Shown here in pieces: positions 38,501 through 50,500 of a stretch of DNA of 64,000 bases. The stretch is from contig CAIIXF020000007.1 in the NCBI GenBank assembly GCA_903813345.2, forward strand, positions 7,817,730-7,881,729, in the 5' to 3' direction. This DNA is from Owenia fusiformis (lineage: Eukaryota > Annelida > Polychaeta > Sabellida > Oweniidae). The position numbers and the translations under genes are program-made. Below the pieces are notes generated by a model that was not told the origin of the DNA, searched no databases, and saw only the letters and a program-made list of their open reading frames with translations. Every line of letters begins with the position of its first letter. Position 1 is the first letter of the stretch.

Positions 38501-41500
38501 CTACTCTTATTTAACGAACATGATTTAATTCATCGATATTTTTACTTAGAATTAAATCCCCCCCATAGTTTTGGTTTGAAATTACTTTTTGCAAAAAATC
38601 TTGCAATATGTTACAATTTTACTTATTTTCATTTTTTCTCATTTCCATGCTAATTATAGGTGAATAAGATGCATAATGCACAACAAAATGATTGAGAGAG
38701 AGAATCTGGCTTTTAAAACTGGCTTCTTGGTAACTGCAGAAGCCGGCTTCTGTAAGTCATTCGAAGCCGGTTTTTAAAAGCCGGCTTCTTGGTGACGCCA
38801 GAAGCCGGCTTCTGATGTACTGTAAAAGCCGGCTTTAAAAGCCGGCTTTGAAAGCCGGCTTTGTATATTTGCCTTCGACTCTTTCTCGCTCACCTCAGCG
38901 ATATCGATTATATTCCCGCATGTTATTTACCTATAACATCACTAAGTATGGGATAAATACCTATTTTGTGTTCAAATCTCACGATTTGTTAACGAGACAT
39001 CCCGCACTTTTGTGATAAAACAAAATGTTGGATATGTAGCTAACAACACATCCAACATAGCGTTTGCTTATCTAATCTTCTTCAATACAACGCACTGAAC
39101 GCATAGATACGTTCTTCTACGTGTTGTGTCTACGTGTTCTTTGACTTCATGTGACACAAACATGAATCCATGTGATTTCAATCTGGTTTGCTTTATCGGA
39201 AAGATAATTGATTATGTGCGGACTAGATGTAGATTACATAATTATTTCTGATATTTAACTATTGCAAGTAATGTGCTGTGGGGTTCAAATGGATACGGAA
39301 AACCATGATTAAAGCTAGCTCAAATTGCATGAACATAAGGTCGAGGTATTAATGATGTGTTAATGCAATTCGAAAACTTATTTATCAAATTACTTATGCA
39401 AACCCCGATTTTCTCCTGATTTATTTAGGCAATTTATTTTGAACCCCCGATATTTCTCCCGATTTCTACGGAGAAATTCCGACTTTCTCCCGATTTTTTC
39501 ACAGAAATCCAAATTTTCTCCCGATTTTGATCCCGATTTACGTAGTTTTACGTGTCGAGGTTAAAATCCACCATTTTTCTTCAATTTTGTTTCATTTAAC
39601 GCAAAACAAAGATGCCTTCCTGTTGTTCTGTTCTGTTATACCGACTACCTCCTCCTAGTGGCGTTTGAGTCTCAAGCTTTGAGAATTGGCCCTATTTCGT
39701 AGGTCACACAATTCATCGTGTATAGTTGGACACCCATGTTTAATGCATTCCTAATATATTCTTAGAGGTTTTTCCGTTAACCTCAATTGTTGAGGATTTC
39801 GAAAAATTTTAGCATCTTTCAATCTAAATTATTGATTTGTAATCTTGAACTTAGAGAAACTTAGATAACACCGTTTGTGACCTACTTTGATGACCTTGAC
39901 ATTTGACCTTCAAAATTTTCAAGGCTATATACTGTAGGTCTTTTGTAATAGACATTCAAAAATATGATTTCATTGTGATCCCTTTATAAGTCACTTTTTA
40001 AGTTTGATTGACTCACAAAGAATGAATTTTGACTTTACATTGGATGAAATCCATAAAATACAGATTCTAGCATGAATAGTTTCATGGTTCTGGAAAACAA
40101 GCCTGTGAATGTAGCGCATAGCTGGGGAGATAATAATACGTGAATAAAAGAAGAGCTGATTTGCTGCATTTTCTAATGATGAATTCTGACACACACTTAA
40201 TCAAACAACATAAACGTGGCACTGAAGTTGAAAATCAACCAATCATAGTCGAATATACAGGGTGGTTCAAAAAAGTGAACCCCTGCAACAGGTTATATTT
40301 TCTTTAATACATGCATGAATTGACTCATATTATCGCATCTTGTAGAGAAAGGTCTAAACGTTTTCTTGATGGCATTATTTATTCTCAGTCTTGAATTTTG
40401 AAGAAATTACAAGACTTAAACAAGCATGTATAAAATTAGATATTGGGCAAAATTTTACCTATGTGATTCACGGAAATTGTTGAAACACTTTGGATGGTCT
40501 TAAAAAGGTTATCAGTGAGAGATATAAGTTTACACCATACCTTATGACAAATGGGACTCTAATTGGGCAGAAAACACTTTTCACACTTTCATCGACCATT
40601 TTGAAGCAGTTTTAACCATTCAACTGTAAGGGGCGTGTTACCTACACAAACGGTTAGAGGGGGGGGGGGGGGGGCAAAGTTACCCCCTGTGATCCAAAAT
40701 ATGAGAAGCTCTTCATACAAATATCTTACAAAAATCAAAGGGAATCTAATATTCAGTGTTTTGGGCCGTATTTCATTAGAATTGGTCCATGATTAATGCA
40801 GATATTGACATTTAAGACCATATATCGGTATGTTGCGATTTCACTGGAAGATGTTTTTATCTTTGGAAACTTACAACGTTTCTTTGGATCGCAATAACTT
40901 TGCAACTAACGGAGGCAGGATGCTAATTTCTACACCATAATGTGCGGGATTCAAACCCAAACTAAGTCAGAATACATTAGCTTTTTCAGACTGCGGCTAA
41001 AGAAATTTCCACAGGAAGATACTTGAAAGGTTGAAGAATCGTAAATGTTGAAGTTCACATTTTATCGATTTTCAGTAATGTTTGGTTAGAGTTTATAATT
41101 TCCGCAAATTTCAAGACTAAGAAAAAATGTATGGTACAAACCAAAATTTTAGACCTTCTTCAATCTACAACATGTGAAAATATGAAAGGATTCCTGCAGG
41201 TAATATAGCCCGTTGCAGCAGTTCACTTTTTTGGACCACCCTGTACATTGATCAAGTGATAAAAAATACATATAGGGGTAGGTGTTTATAAGTCGCATGA
41301 TAAAGAGCGGTTGCCATCGGGACGAGAAGAACAATAGACAACAAGTGAATTCATCTACGGTTCAGTGATTCGACATCCGAATAGCAAAGTAAGTATATTT
41401 CTAGATATCGCATTAAAACATTAATGCACATTAGAGACTGCTTAAGTTAGAGCAAAATAGTATTTTATGGATTTCAACCAATGTAAAGTCAAAATATTTA

Positions 41501-44500
41501 TTTGTGAGTCAATCAAACTTAAAAAGTGCCTTATACAAAGGGATCACAATAAAAGCATATTTTTGAATGTTTATTACGAACTATGGTCACTCAGGAACCC
41601 ACTCCGGTAAAATAGGTCTGAAAAATATTTCAACGCCACAGAAACAGCCCGTGTCATAAACTTATATTGCATAGTTGTTTGTGTGTAGAAGGAATGGGGT
41701 ACAATTCTCATTGGACAGACCAAGTGGTCCGGAATCAGACTAAATGAAGATTTGGTTTTATCTGCACTGTCATGTGTTTCAAATCGTTTTTAAGATGTAA
41801 TATTATGAGGTTTGAATTAAAATGCCCTCTCATCTTTATTATGTACAGAACTATGAATTACAATTAACCAAATGTATAAGTGATTAAGTGTCATACATCA
41901 TCTCTCTGACTGAGTAATAGTGAGATTTCGCGTTATCACGTTTATTATTCCCGTAAAGCGAATAATTTATGGAGCGTTTGATTACGTCATCATTTATTGC
42001 GCAGCTCTAACGTCCATAGGTGTGATATTGTTACGTATAGACGACAATTTATACGATTTTATAAGAACTCGAGATTTTCAATTAGACCCTGGTGTCTAAT
42101 CTAAACCCCTGAACAATGGCTATACGCATTTTTCTCTCTCCAATAATTCAAAATACGCCGCACGGCTGCCGTAGCAAATGTAGACTGCTATGAATTCTAC
42201 GGCTGTATGTATGATTGTTATTGGAGTTGTATATTATACAAAGCCATGCCTCTTTTTCAGATGCAATCCCTGTCAGTGATTTATCTTGGAATTGCAGTTG
42301 TCCTCATTTGCAGTATCTATGAGGCACAATCTGCTCCACTCGCTGAATATTTGATAAAGGCATGCTTCTTTTTCAGATGCAATCCCTGTCAGTGATTTAT
42401 CTTGGAATTGCAGTTGTCCTCATTTGCAGTATCTATGAGGCACAATCTGCTCCACTCGCTGAATATTTGATAAAGGCATGCTTCTTTTTCAGATGCAATC
42501 CCTGTCAGTGATTTATCTTGGAATTGCAGTTGTCCTCATTTGCAGTATCTATGAGGCACAATCTGCTCCACTCGCTGAATATTTGATAAAGGCATGCTTC
42601 TTTTTCAGATGCAATCCCTGTCAGTGATTTATCTTGGAATTGCAGTTGTCCTCATTTGCAGTATCTATGAGGCACAATCTGCTCCACTCGCTGAATATTC
42701 GATTAAGGCATGCCTCTTTTTTCAGATGCAATCCCTGTCAGTGATTTATCTTGGAATTGCAGTTGTCCTCATTTGCAGTATCTATGAGGCACAATCTGCT
42801 CCACTCGCTGAATATTTGATAAAGGCATGCTTCTTTTTCAGATGCAATCCCTGTCAGTGATTTATCTTGGAATTGCAGTTGTCCTCATTTGCAGTATCTA
42901 TGAGGCACAATCTGCTCCACTCGCTGAATATTTGATAAAGGCATGCTTCTTTTTCAGATGCAATCCTTGTCATTGATTTATCTTGGAATTGCAGCTGTCC
43001 TCATTTGCAGTATCTATGAGGCACAATCTGCTCCACTCGCTGAATATTCGATAAAGGCATGCTTCTTTTTCAGATGCAATCCTTGTCAGTGATTTATCTT
43101 GGAATTGCAGCTGTCCTCATTTGCAGTATCTATGAGGCACGATCTTCTCCACTCGATGAAGTTGCTGAACATGATGACAACGTTGCAGCTAAACATGTGA
43201 AAAGGTATTTATAAATCAAGTACGCGGTAGTTAGATTGAATTGTATTGTATTGTATTTTGTTTACCACCAATGAAGGTGAGTAATACCTCTTGGGTATTT
43301 CCCGTATATATACGGTGGTAATTTACGTAATTAACATGGAAGATAGACCCAGAAACCCCTCCTTGAAGGAGCCCTGTGTTCTTTTATATGCGCTTATACA
43401 TAGACATACAAGTACACACCACAACCTCTTGTGCGAGTTGAGGACCACTCAGTCAAATACCCTGAAGTACTTCATGCAAACAAACAAATTTAATCTTGCC
43501 TGAACCGGGGATCGAATCTGGGACCTATTGCGTAAGAGGTACCTGCGCTACCGCTGAGCTACACGGGTGGACTTACTTATCATGCAATCCATTTACGTAC
43601 AACTTGTCTATGCTAACTCGTGTCGATATATCTGTATCATCATACAGGGTGATCCCAAAAACAGAACTCTCCAAAAATGAAAAAAATTAATACTTATGGG
43701 ATCATCTTATGTAATATATTTTACATTGTACAGGAACGACAAGCTATGGATGACCATTTGACATAAAATTCGTAGATAGAATTCAATATTCTTCTTATGG
43801 TCAATTAAAAAATGTGCCCACTTTGAAAGAAAATAACATTTCCGAGTGATATTTGGAACTGCGTTCAATGCAATCACACACAGTGCTTAATTCTAAAAAC
43901 CTCCCTAGGTAGGCAGGTTTGTCCATTCAGGTGTTAAACAGTTATCCTTTCTTCATCTTCCAACTCAATATTAAATATTTGACTTTGATATCACAGTGCT
44001 CTTGGTTGATCATTCTGTTGTCTTAATGCTATTTCTTGAGAATTCATCCAATGAAATTTCATGCATGTTTATGGGTTTCTTGATCAGAGGCCGGGGATTT
44101 CAGTCATCTGATTTTTTCTAAATGTTTTACAATTGCTTATTCTTCATTCTTAAAAAGTATAAATTATTGCACTTTTAGAGGGTTCTTTTTTTGGTCACCC
44201 TGTATGTAGAAAGTACTTCAAATGCTGCTTTTTGAAATTTCATACATGTTTAAGGGAATTGACAAAAAATGACAAAAATTTGAAAATTACCTCCTGTTCC
44301 AGTTCCAATCATTTTTATAGATTATATTGATAGATTTAGTATCACTGAATATGGTATTGCTTGTTGAGGACCACACAGCATTACCGTTTATCATTTATTT
44401 GAGATTTAAGCGGGGGTCCATTTTTAAAAGAAATAATCGTTTTAAAAAGTATGAATTATTATATAATCAAGAGCATAATGTAAAATTCCATCTGAAAAAT

Positions 44501-47500
44501 TAGATCAAAATGGAATCCATGTTCACAGTGGGGGGTATCTCTCATCAAACAATGTATACTTTTTAAAGCTTATCATTACAGCCTAATGTTTTTAATTTGC
44601 TTTTTTTAGTTAGGATTATATCATTGACCATTTATGGATTTTTTGAGCACCATACAAAGTTACAGAACTTCATTTATGAACGATTTCAGCAGGGGTCTAT
44701 TTTACAAAAATCAAATATTTTCCCGGATAGTTCTTAGATGAAAAGCTAGTTATGACGTGCACGGACCTGGGGACAATTCGGGAAATACTGGCTGATATCA
44801 GCTTTGAGCGTTAATCGCTGCCTTATTTTAAACGCTAAGTATGTGTTTTATATATCATTTTTGAAGTATTTTTTATTCGCATTTCAGTGAAATTATTTTT
44901 CCCCCAAAATTTTGATGGGATCCAACATATTTTGTAAGTTAAATATATCCCGACATCGTCAAATACGCTGTAAGACGTAACACTTTGCTCTTACAGGGCT
45001 CGTTGAAATTGGGATAACTTTTGAAATTATGATCAAAATCCCACTAAAATTTTGCAATTTATTCATTAGAACATGTGCATTTATGACGTCACAATTGCTT
45101 AACGGCTACAGTTCAAATTATCGTATATGAACGCTTTTTAAAATTTTCAAAATTGTGTAAGGTTTTGAAGGCGAATGGCATGAGCAATAAGTTTACTTTC
45201 ATTTAACCTTCTAATTTAGGTCTGATTTGAAAGAAAAATTAACTGCACAATATTGCCATGGCGAAATTTACAAAACAATAACCAGTTTGTTTATTTTGCA
45301 AATAATATCAAAATGAGAGCTGGTTTTCGAGACTTGAAAAAAATGTGACGCATCGATTTTTTACCACAAATTCCATACATATCAATTTTTACTAACGCCC
45401 CAAGTGGATTTCTTGACCGTTTTTTAAAATTCAAAAACATTTTCGAAATATTGTCCTCGAGATCTTGCTACCCTGTGAAGTTTGTCATGATTAGATAAGG
45501 ATAACGTATTTTATTTCTAGGTTGACTAAACTTGTAAAAAATGTGACCATAAGAAATAACAAAGGAGTCGAAAAATTATTTTCAAAAATGACTTTGAAGC
45601 GCTATAACTTTAGTATTCATCAAATAAACTGAACACTTAGTGTACAAAAAGTTAGACAATTTAATTTTCTATATAAAATTTTTTTTTTTGCTGAATCTTT
45701 TACTGAAAAGATATCCTGATTTATCATTTTCCCTGAACCCTCAATTTTTCATTGGATTACATGGGAATGACGATTTTCAAAAATTCATCAAATTTATCAT
45801 CAATATTCGACCTGTTGTATTTGAGGAAAAAAATTGATAAAATTTGGAGGTATTAGATATAAAGTCAAGTTTTTCACCAATATTGTAAGTTATTTTATCG
45901 CAGGTTAAGTAAATAAAAATTCAAACGTATAGAGGCTTTAACACGTAGATCAATGGAGGAGCTAAGGTTGCCAAACTTATGGATGGGAGTGTAGGACATT
46001 AATAAAGCTAGAAATGTAGATATTAAAGAAGCACATGGCAGCAATCTTGAAAAATGGCGGCCTTTACTAGTTATTTTACGATTTTTGCTGTAACTCGAAA
46101 AGTAGTGGGACGATTTTGTTCATATTTGGTATGGCACAATGTCTAATGTCACTTTTAGTAGAAGGCGGCCATTTTAAAAATGGATGCCACTTTTACGTAT
46201 TCTACTACAACTCGAAACTTTGTGGAGCGATTTTGTTCATATTTGGTATGTGAATACTATAAACATGGCAAACTGAATTTTTCGAATATCCTAAAATGGT
46301 TCAGATTTTCATTTATTGAAGATTTAATTCAAGTTTAATTCAAAAAGATGAATATTTGTGTGGACAGTTCTCTGATCAATTACTATCATTACCACCTTGC
46401 CGGGCATGTTTTAGGGGTATTAATGCTAGTTTCGGTGGCATTTATGCTACTTTATCGACCTAAGCAATAATACTAATTACAACATTTCTGCGGGCAATAT
46501 TAAAGAAATACTGGATGATCAGGAGCTTGATACAGCTGAATACCTATTCGAGAAAAAATATTGGGTATTAATTAATTTCAATAGAAAGTTTGGGTTCTAG
46601 CATTGCCTCATGGGATAGTCTATTTTCTACTAAATAAAATAATCAGGGTAAAAGCTTTTCTATTACTAAAGTTATTTCCTAGTAGAGATAGCCCGTATCG
46701 CAAAAATTATATATCCTTTCACCCCACATCATATCATATGCTTTATTGATGTCAAAATCTATTTTCATAAATAGTGGGAATAAATTCTTAACCCATCTTA
46801 GATTATGATTTAAATGCAATATTATATGCGATCAAATGCTTTTTCCAAGGGTTTAAAATGTAAACATTGCTCAGTTTCAATGCTCAACAGGTGAAAACAT
46901 ATGTAGGGATATAGGCAGAAACAATTGGCAGATCAATGAAAACAAGATTGTGTTCAAAAAAGTGAACTAAATTGAACTAAATTTCTAATCATTTTGAATG
47001 CAAAATATAGTGAGACAAAAGATCTTATTTTCAATGAAACAGATAAAATCAATATACCATGCTAATGATCTTTCCAAAAGCCGATTCATAAGTAGATAAT
47101 TCGTTGTAAACTTCAAAAGTGCCAAGATCTAATATTTTCCATTATTATGGACCTCTGTTAAACCCCTCAATGATAAGTAACGGGTAATGTTGACAGGTCC
47201 TCGACGGGTGAAAACGTATGTAGGAATATATGTTTTATCATTTAAACATATCCTTTAACAATTGGTGGATCAACGAAAAACAAGATGATCTTAAAAGAAA
47301 GTGAACTAAATGGAACCATTATTTTTAATTATTTTGAATGCAAAATATAGTCAGACAGGATATCTTATTTTCAATTAAACAGATAAAATCAATATATCGT
47401 GCTAATGACCTTTCCAAAAGCTGATTCATAAGTAGGTAGCTCGTTGTAAACTTCAGAAGTGTCAAGATGTAATATTTTTCATTATTATGGACTTCTGTTT

Positions 47501-50500
47501 GACCCCTCAATGATAAGTAAATGGTAATGTTGAATATACGTATGTAGGAATATATGTTTTATCATTTAAACATATTATTTAACAATTTCGTTGGCCGATC
47601 AACGAAAAACAAGATGATGTTAAAAGAAAGTGAACTAAATTGAACCATTATTTTTTATCATTTTGAATGCAAAATATAGTCAAACAGACGATCTTAGATA
47701 AAATCAATATGTCATACTAATATAAATAACCTTTCGTAAAATCGATTACTGAGAAGATAATCTGTTGTAATCTTCAAAAATATCAAAATCTAATATTTTT
47801 TATTTTGTGAACCCCTGTTAAACCCATCAATAATTAATTAATAAGTTTATTGGTCTCTTGAACATCTAATGTACATCGAGATAAAATAAATATGTCATAC
47901 TAATAAACTTTCCAAAAGCCGATTAATGACTAGATAATCTGTTGTAAATATCAAAATCTATTTTTTTGTTGACCCTTCCCTGTTAAACCCCTCAATAATA
48001 AGTAAATGGTAATGTTGACAGGTCCTGGATAGGTGAAAACGTATGTAGGAATATATGTTTTATCATTTAAACATCAAAACAATTGGCAGATCAACAAAAA
48101 ACAAAATGATGTTAAAAGAAAGTGAACTAAATGGAACCATTGTTCTTAATCATTTTGAATGGAAAATATAATCAGATAGACGATCTTATTTTTAACTAAA
48201 CAGATAAAATCAATATGTCATGCTAATAAACTTTCCAAAAGCTGATTAATGACTAGATAATCTGTTGTAAACTTCAATAATATCAAAATCTGATATTTTT
48301 GTTGACCCCTCCCTGTAAAACCCCTCAATGATAAGTAAACGGTAATGTTGACAGGTCCTTAACAGGTGAAAATGTATATGATAATATATGTCTTATCATT
48401 TAAACATATCATTTAACAATTGGCGGATCATCAAAAAACAAGATGATGTTAAAAGAAAGTGAACTAAATGGAACAATTGTTTTTAATCATTTTGAATGCA
48501 AAATATAATCAGACAGACGATCTTATTTTCAATTAAACAGATAAAATCAACAGGTCATGCCAATAACCTTCTCAAAAACCGATTCCTAAGTAGATAATCC
48601 TTTGTAAACTTAAAAATACCAAAATCTATATATATATTTTTTTTTTGTGGACCTCTATCAAACCCTAAATAATAAGTAAATGGTAATGTTGACAAGTGCT
48701 CAACATGTGAAAACGTATGTAGGAATATATGTTTTATCATTTAAACATATTAAAACAATTGGCGGATCAACAAAAACAAGATGATGTTAAAAGAAAGTGA
48801 ACTAAATGAAACAATTAATTTCAATCATTTTAAATGCAAAATATAGTCAGGTGATCTTATTTAATTAAACAGATAAAATCAATATGTCATGCAAATAACC
48901 TTCCACAAAACCGATTGATTAGTAGATAATCATTGTAAACTTCAAAAATATCAAAATCTAATATTTTTTATTTTTTTGTGGACCCCTGTTAAACCCCTTA
49001 ATAATAAGTAAATGGTAATGTTGACAAGTGCTCAACAAGTGAAAACGTATGCAGGAATATATGTTTTATCATTTAAACTCATCAAAACGATTGGAGGATG
49101 AACAGGAGGAAACAGCTTAATTAAGGCTTATCTGAGAATTTCCTTTATTACTATTGTTTGTTTTACAGATGTGTGAATGGATGCAGAGAGAAGAGAAAGA
49201 TAAGTCCGACAGCGAAGGTTGACATTATTGGAGATGTTTCTCAGTGATGAGCTTAACAAAACAATTAAAAAGACGTCACGAATACCATAACAGCCAAAGT
49301 TGAGGCATATAAAAACACATTGAACATGGAAATTTTCAAATATGAGTTATTGAAGAATAAAAAGATATGGCTGAAGTAATTCCAATACTTCTTTATTTCT
49401 TTAAAATGAAAGTATACGATAGGTTTTGTGATAAAACATAATACATTAACTAAGTACACCTACGATATACACTTGTAAAGCTCTTTCATCTTCTTTTAAC
49501 TACAGTATTTTAGACCAGAAATAAATTGAACGTTCTGGCACTGAGAAATTCCGAACAATTGAAACGCATCTACATTACAGTGAAAGTTAGAACATGGTGA
49601 AAAGAAATATGCAAACGCATTTTTGTGATAAAACATATTACCTAACTACACATCCAACGTACTGTTTGCTTATTTAATCTTCTTTAAACTATTTGAAAGC
49701 AGAATTTTCTTTAATCGATCGTTCTGGAACTGAGATATTTATTACAACGCATTGAACGCATAGATACGAAATCCCGATTTTCCCCCCGATTTTTCTTAAG
49801 AAATCCCGACTTTTCCCGATTTTGAGAAAAATTCCCAATTTTTATTTTTTACTTGGCAGTTGTGCATAGAATTAAAGCTAATTTTAAGTAGAATTCACCT
49901 GAATCAGTTCATTTTGACTTTCCTCTGGTAGTTCAGCAAACTTCTTTTCCAAATCTTCCAACATTTTTCTTTCACGTTCTTCTCTAACTTTCTTCATCTC
50001 CTCCAGCTTCTTGGTTCTTTCCTCTTTCCTCATCTTTTCTGCCAATTCTCGTTTCTTTTGGGCAATCATATTGTTGAACCTCTCCTTTAGTGCGACGCAT
50101 TCATCGGATTCCTAGGCACTCTTACACTGTGATTCAAAGCGGCGATATATATAAGAGGTATTTTTTAGTTCATTTTAAATTTGTAGATTGGTGTTAGAGT
50201 CATATTTTAGACAATTGTAAATTCTTACGCTGATGATTTTTTTCTGGACTTCCTCTGGGAGTTTCTTGAATTCAGCTTCAATCATGGCGGCCTCTTTCTT
50301 TTTCTTCTCAGCCGCAATTTTAACTCTCTCCATGGCTTCGAGTCTCTGCTTTAGGGCATAGCATTCCCTCAATACGACCTTCTTCTCCATTGCAGCTTCA
50401 CACTTAGAAATCCAAAAGATAATAATATATTAACAAGTAGACTTTAAGAACAAAATTGAAAGATCACAACTACTAATGGGAGTTCATACAATCAAAGGAT

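Larger units (their letters stand above)
31923..38887. mobile_element. Foldback-type element, about 7 kb, with an internal satellite array
   Basis: The outer ends are inverted: CTCGAAGGCAAA on the left and TTTGCCTTCGA on the right. Each end then carries several copies of the palindrome GAAGCCGGCTTC (31,975-32,215 and 38,690-38,870). Inside lies a ~348-bp satellite, and its last unit is inverted around a palindrome near 38,437, so the left and right terminal hundreds of bases are complementary overall. CGCTCACCTCAG stands on both sides, a probable 11-12-bp target duplication; copy 1 of the host duplication (29,026-29,045) is the unoccupied site. There is no transposase. Foldback structure is seen in Drosophila FB and Galileo elements; superfamily membership here is open. 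Confidence 0.75.

Noticed and set aside
32225-38690. CRISPR-like array
   Set aside because: The repeats are ~348 bp, the spacers are not unique, and the surroundings are eukaryotic introns; it is a satellite.
30133-40194. Identical 67-codon minus frames at 30,133-30,336 and 39,991-40,194
   Set aside because: Conservation is explained by the recent tandem duplication; the frame overlaps transposon inverted repeats.
28953-41680. Reading the 2.9-kb direct repeats as LTRs of a retrotransposon
   Set aside because: There is no primer-binding site, polypurine tract or gag/pol sequence between them. The second copy begins before the insert and is interrupted by it, so tandem duplication followed by foldback insertion fits better.
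43497-43570. Functional tRNA on the minus strand
   Set aside because: A and B boxes are present, but the anticodon stem and T-stem have mismatches, and a SINE body and ATACA tail follow.
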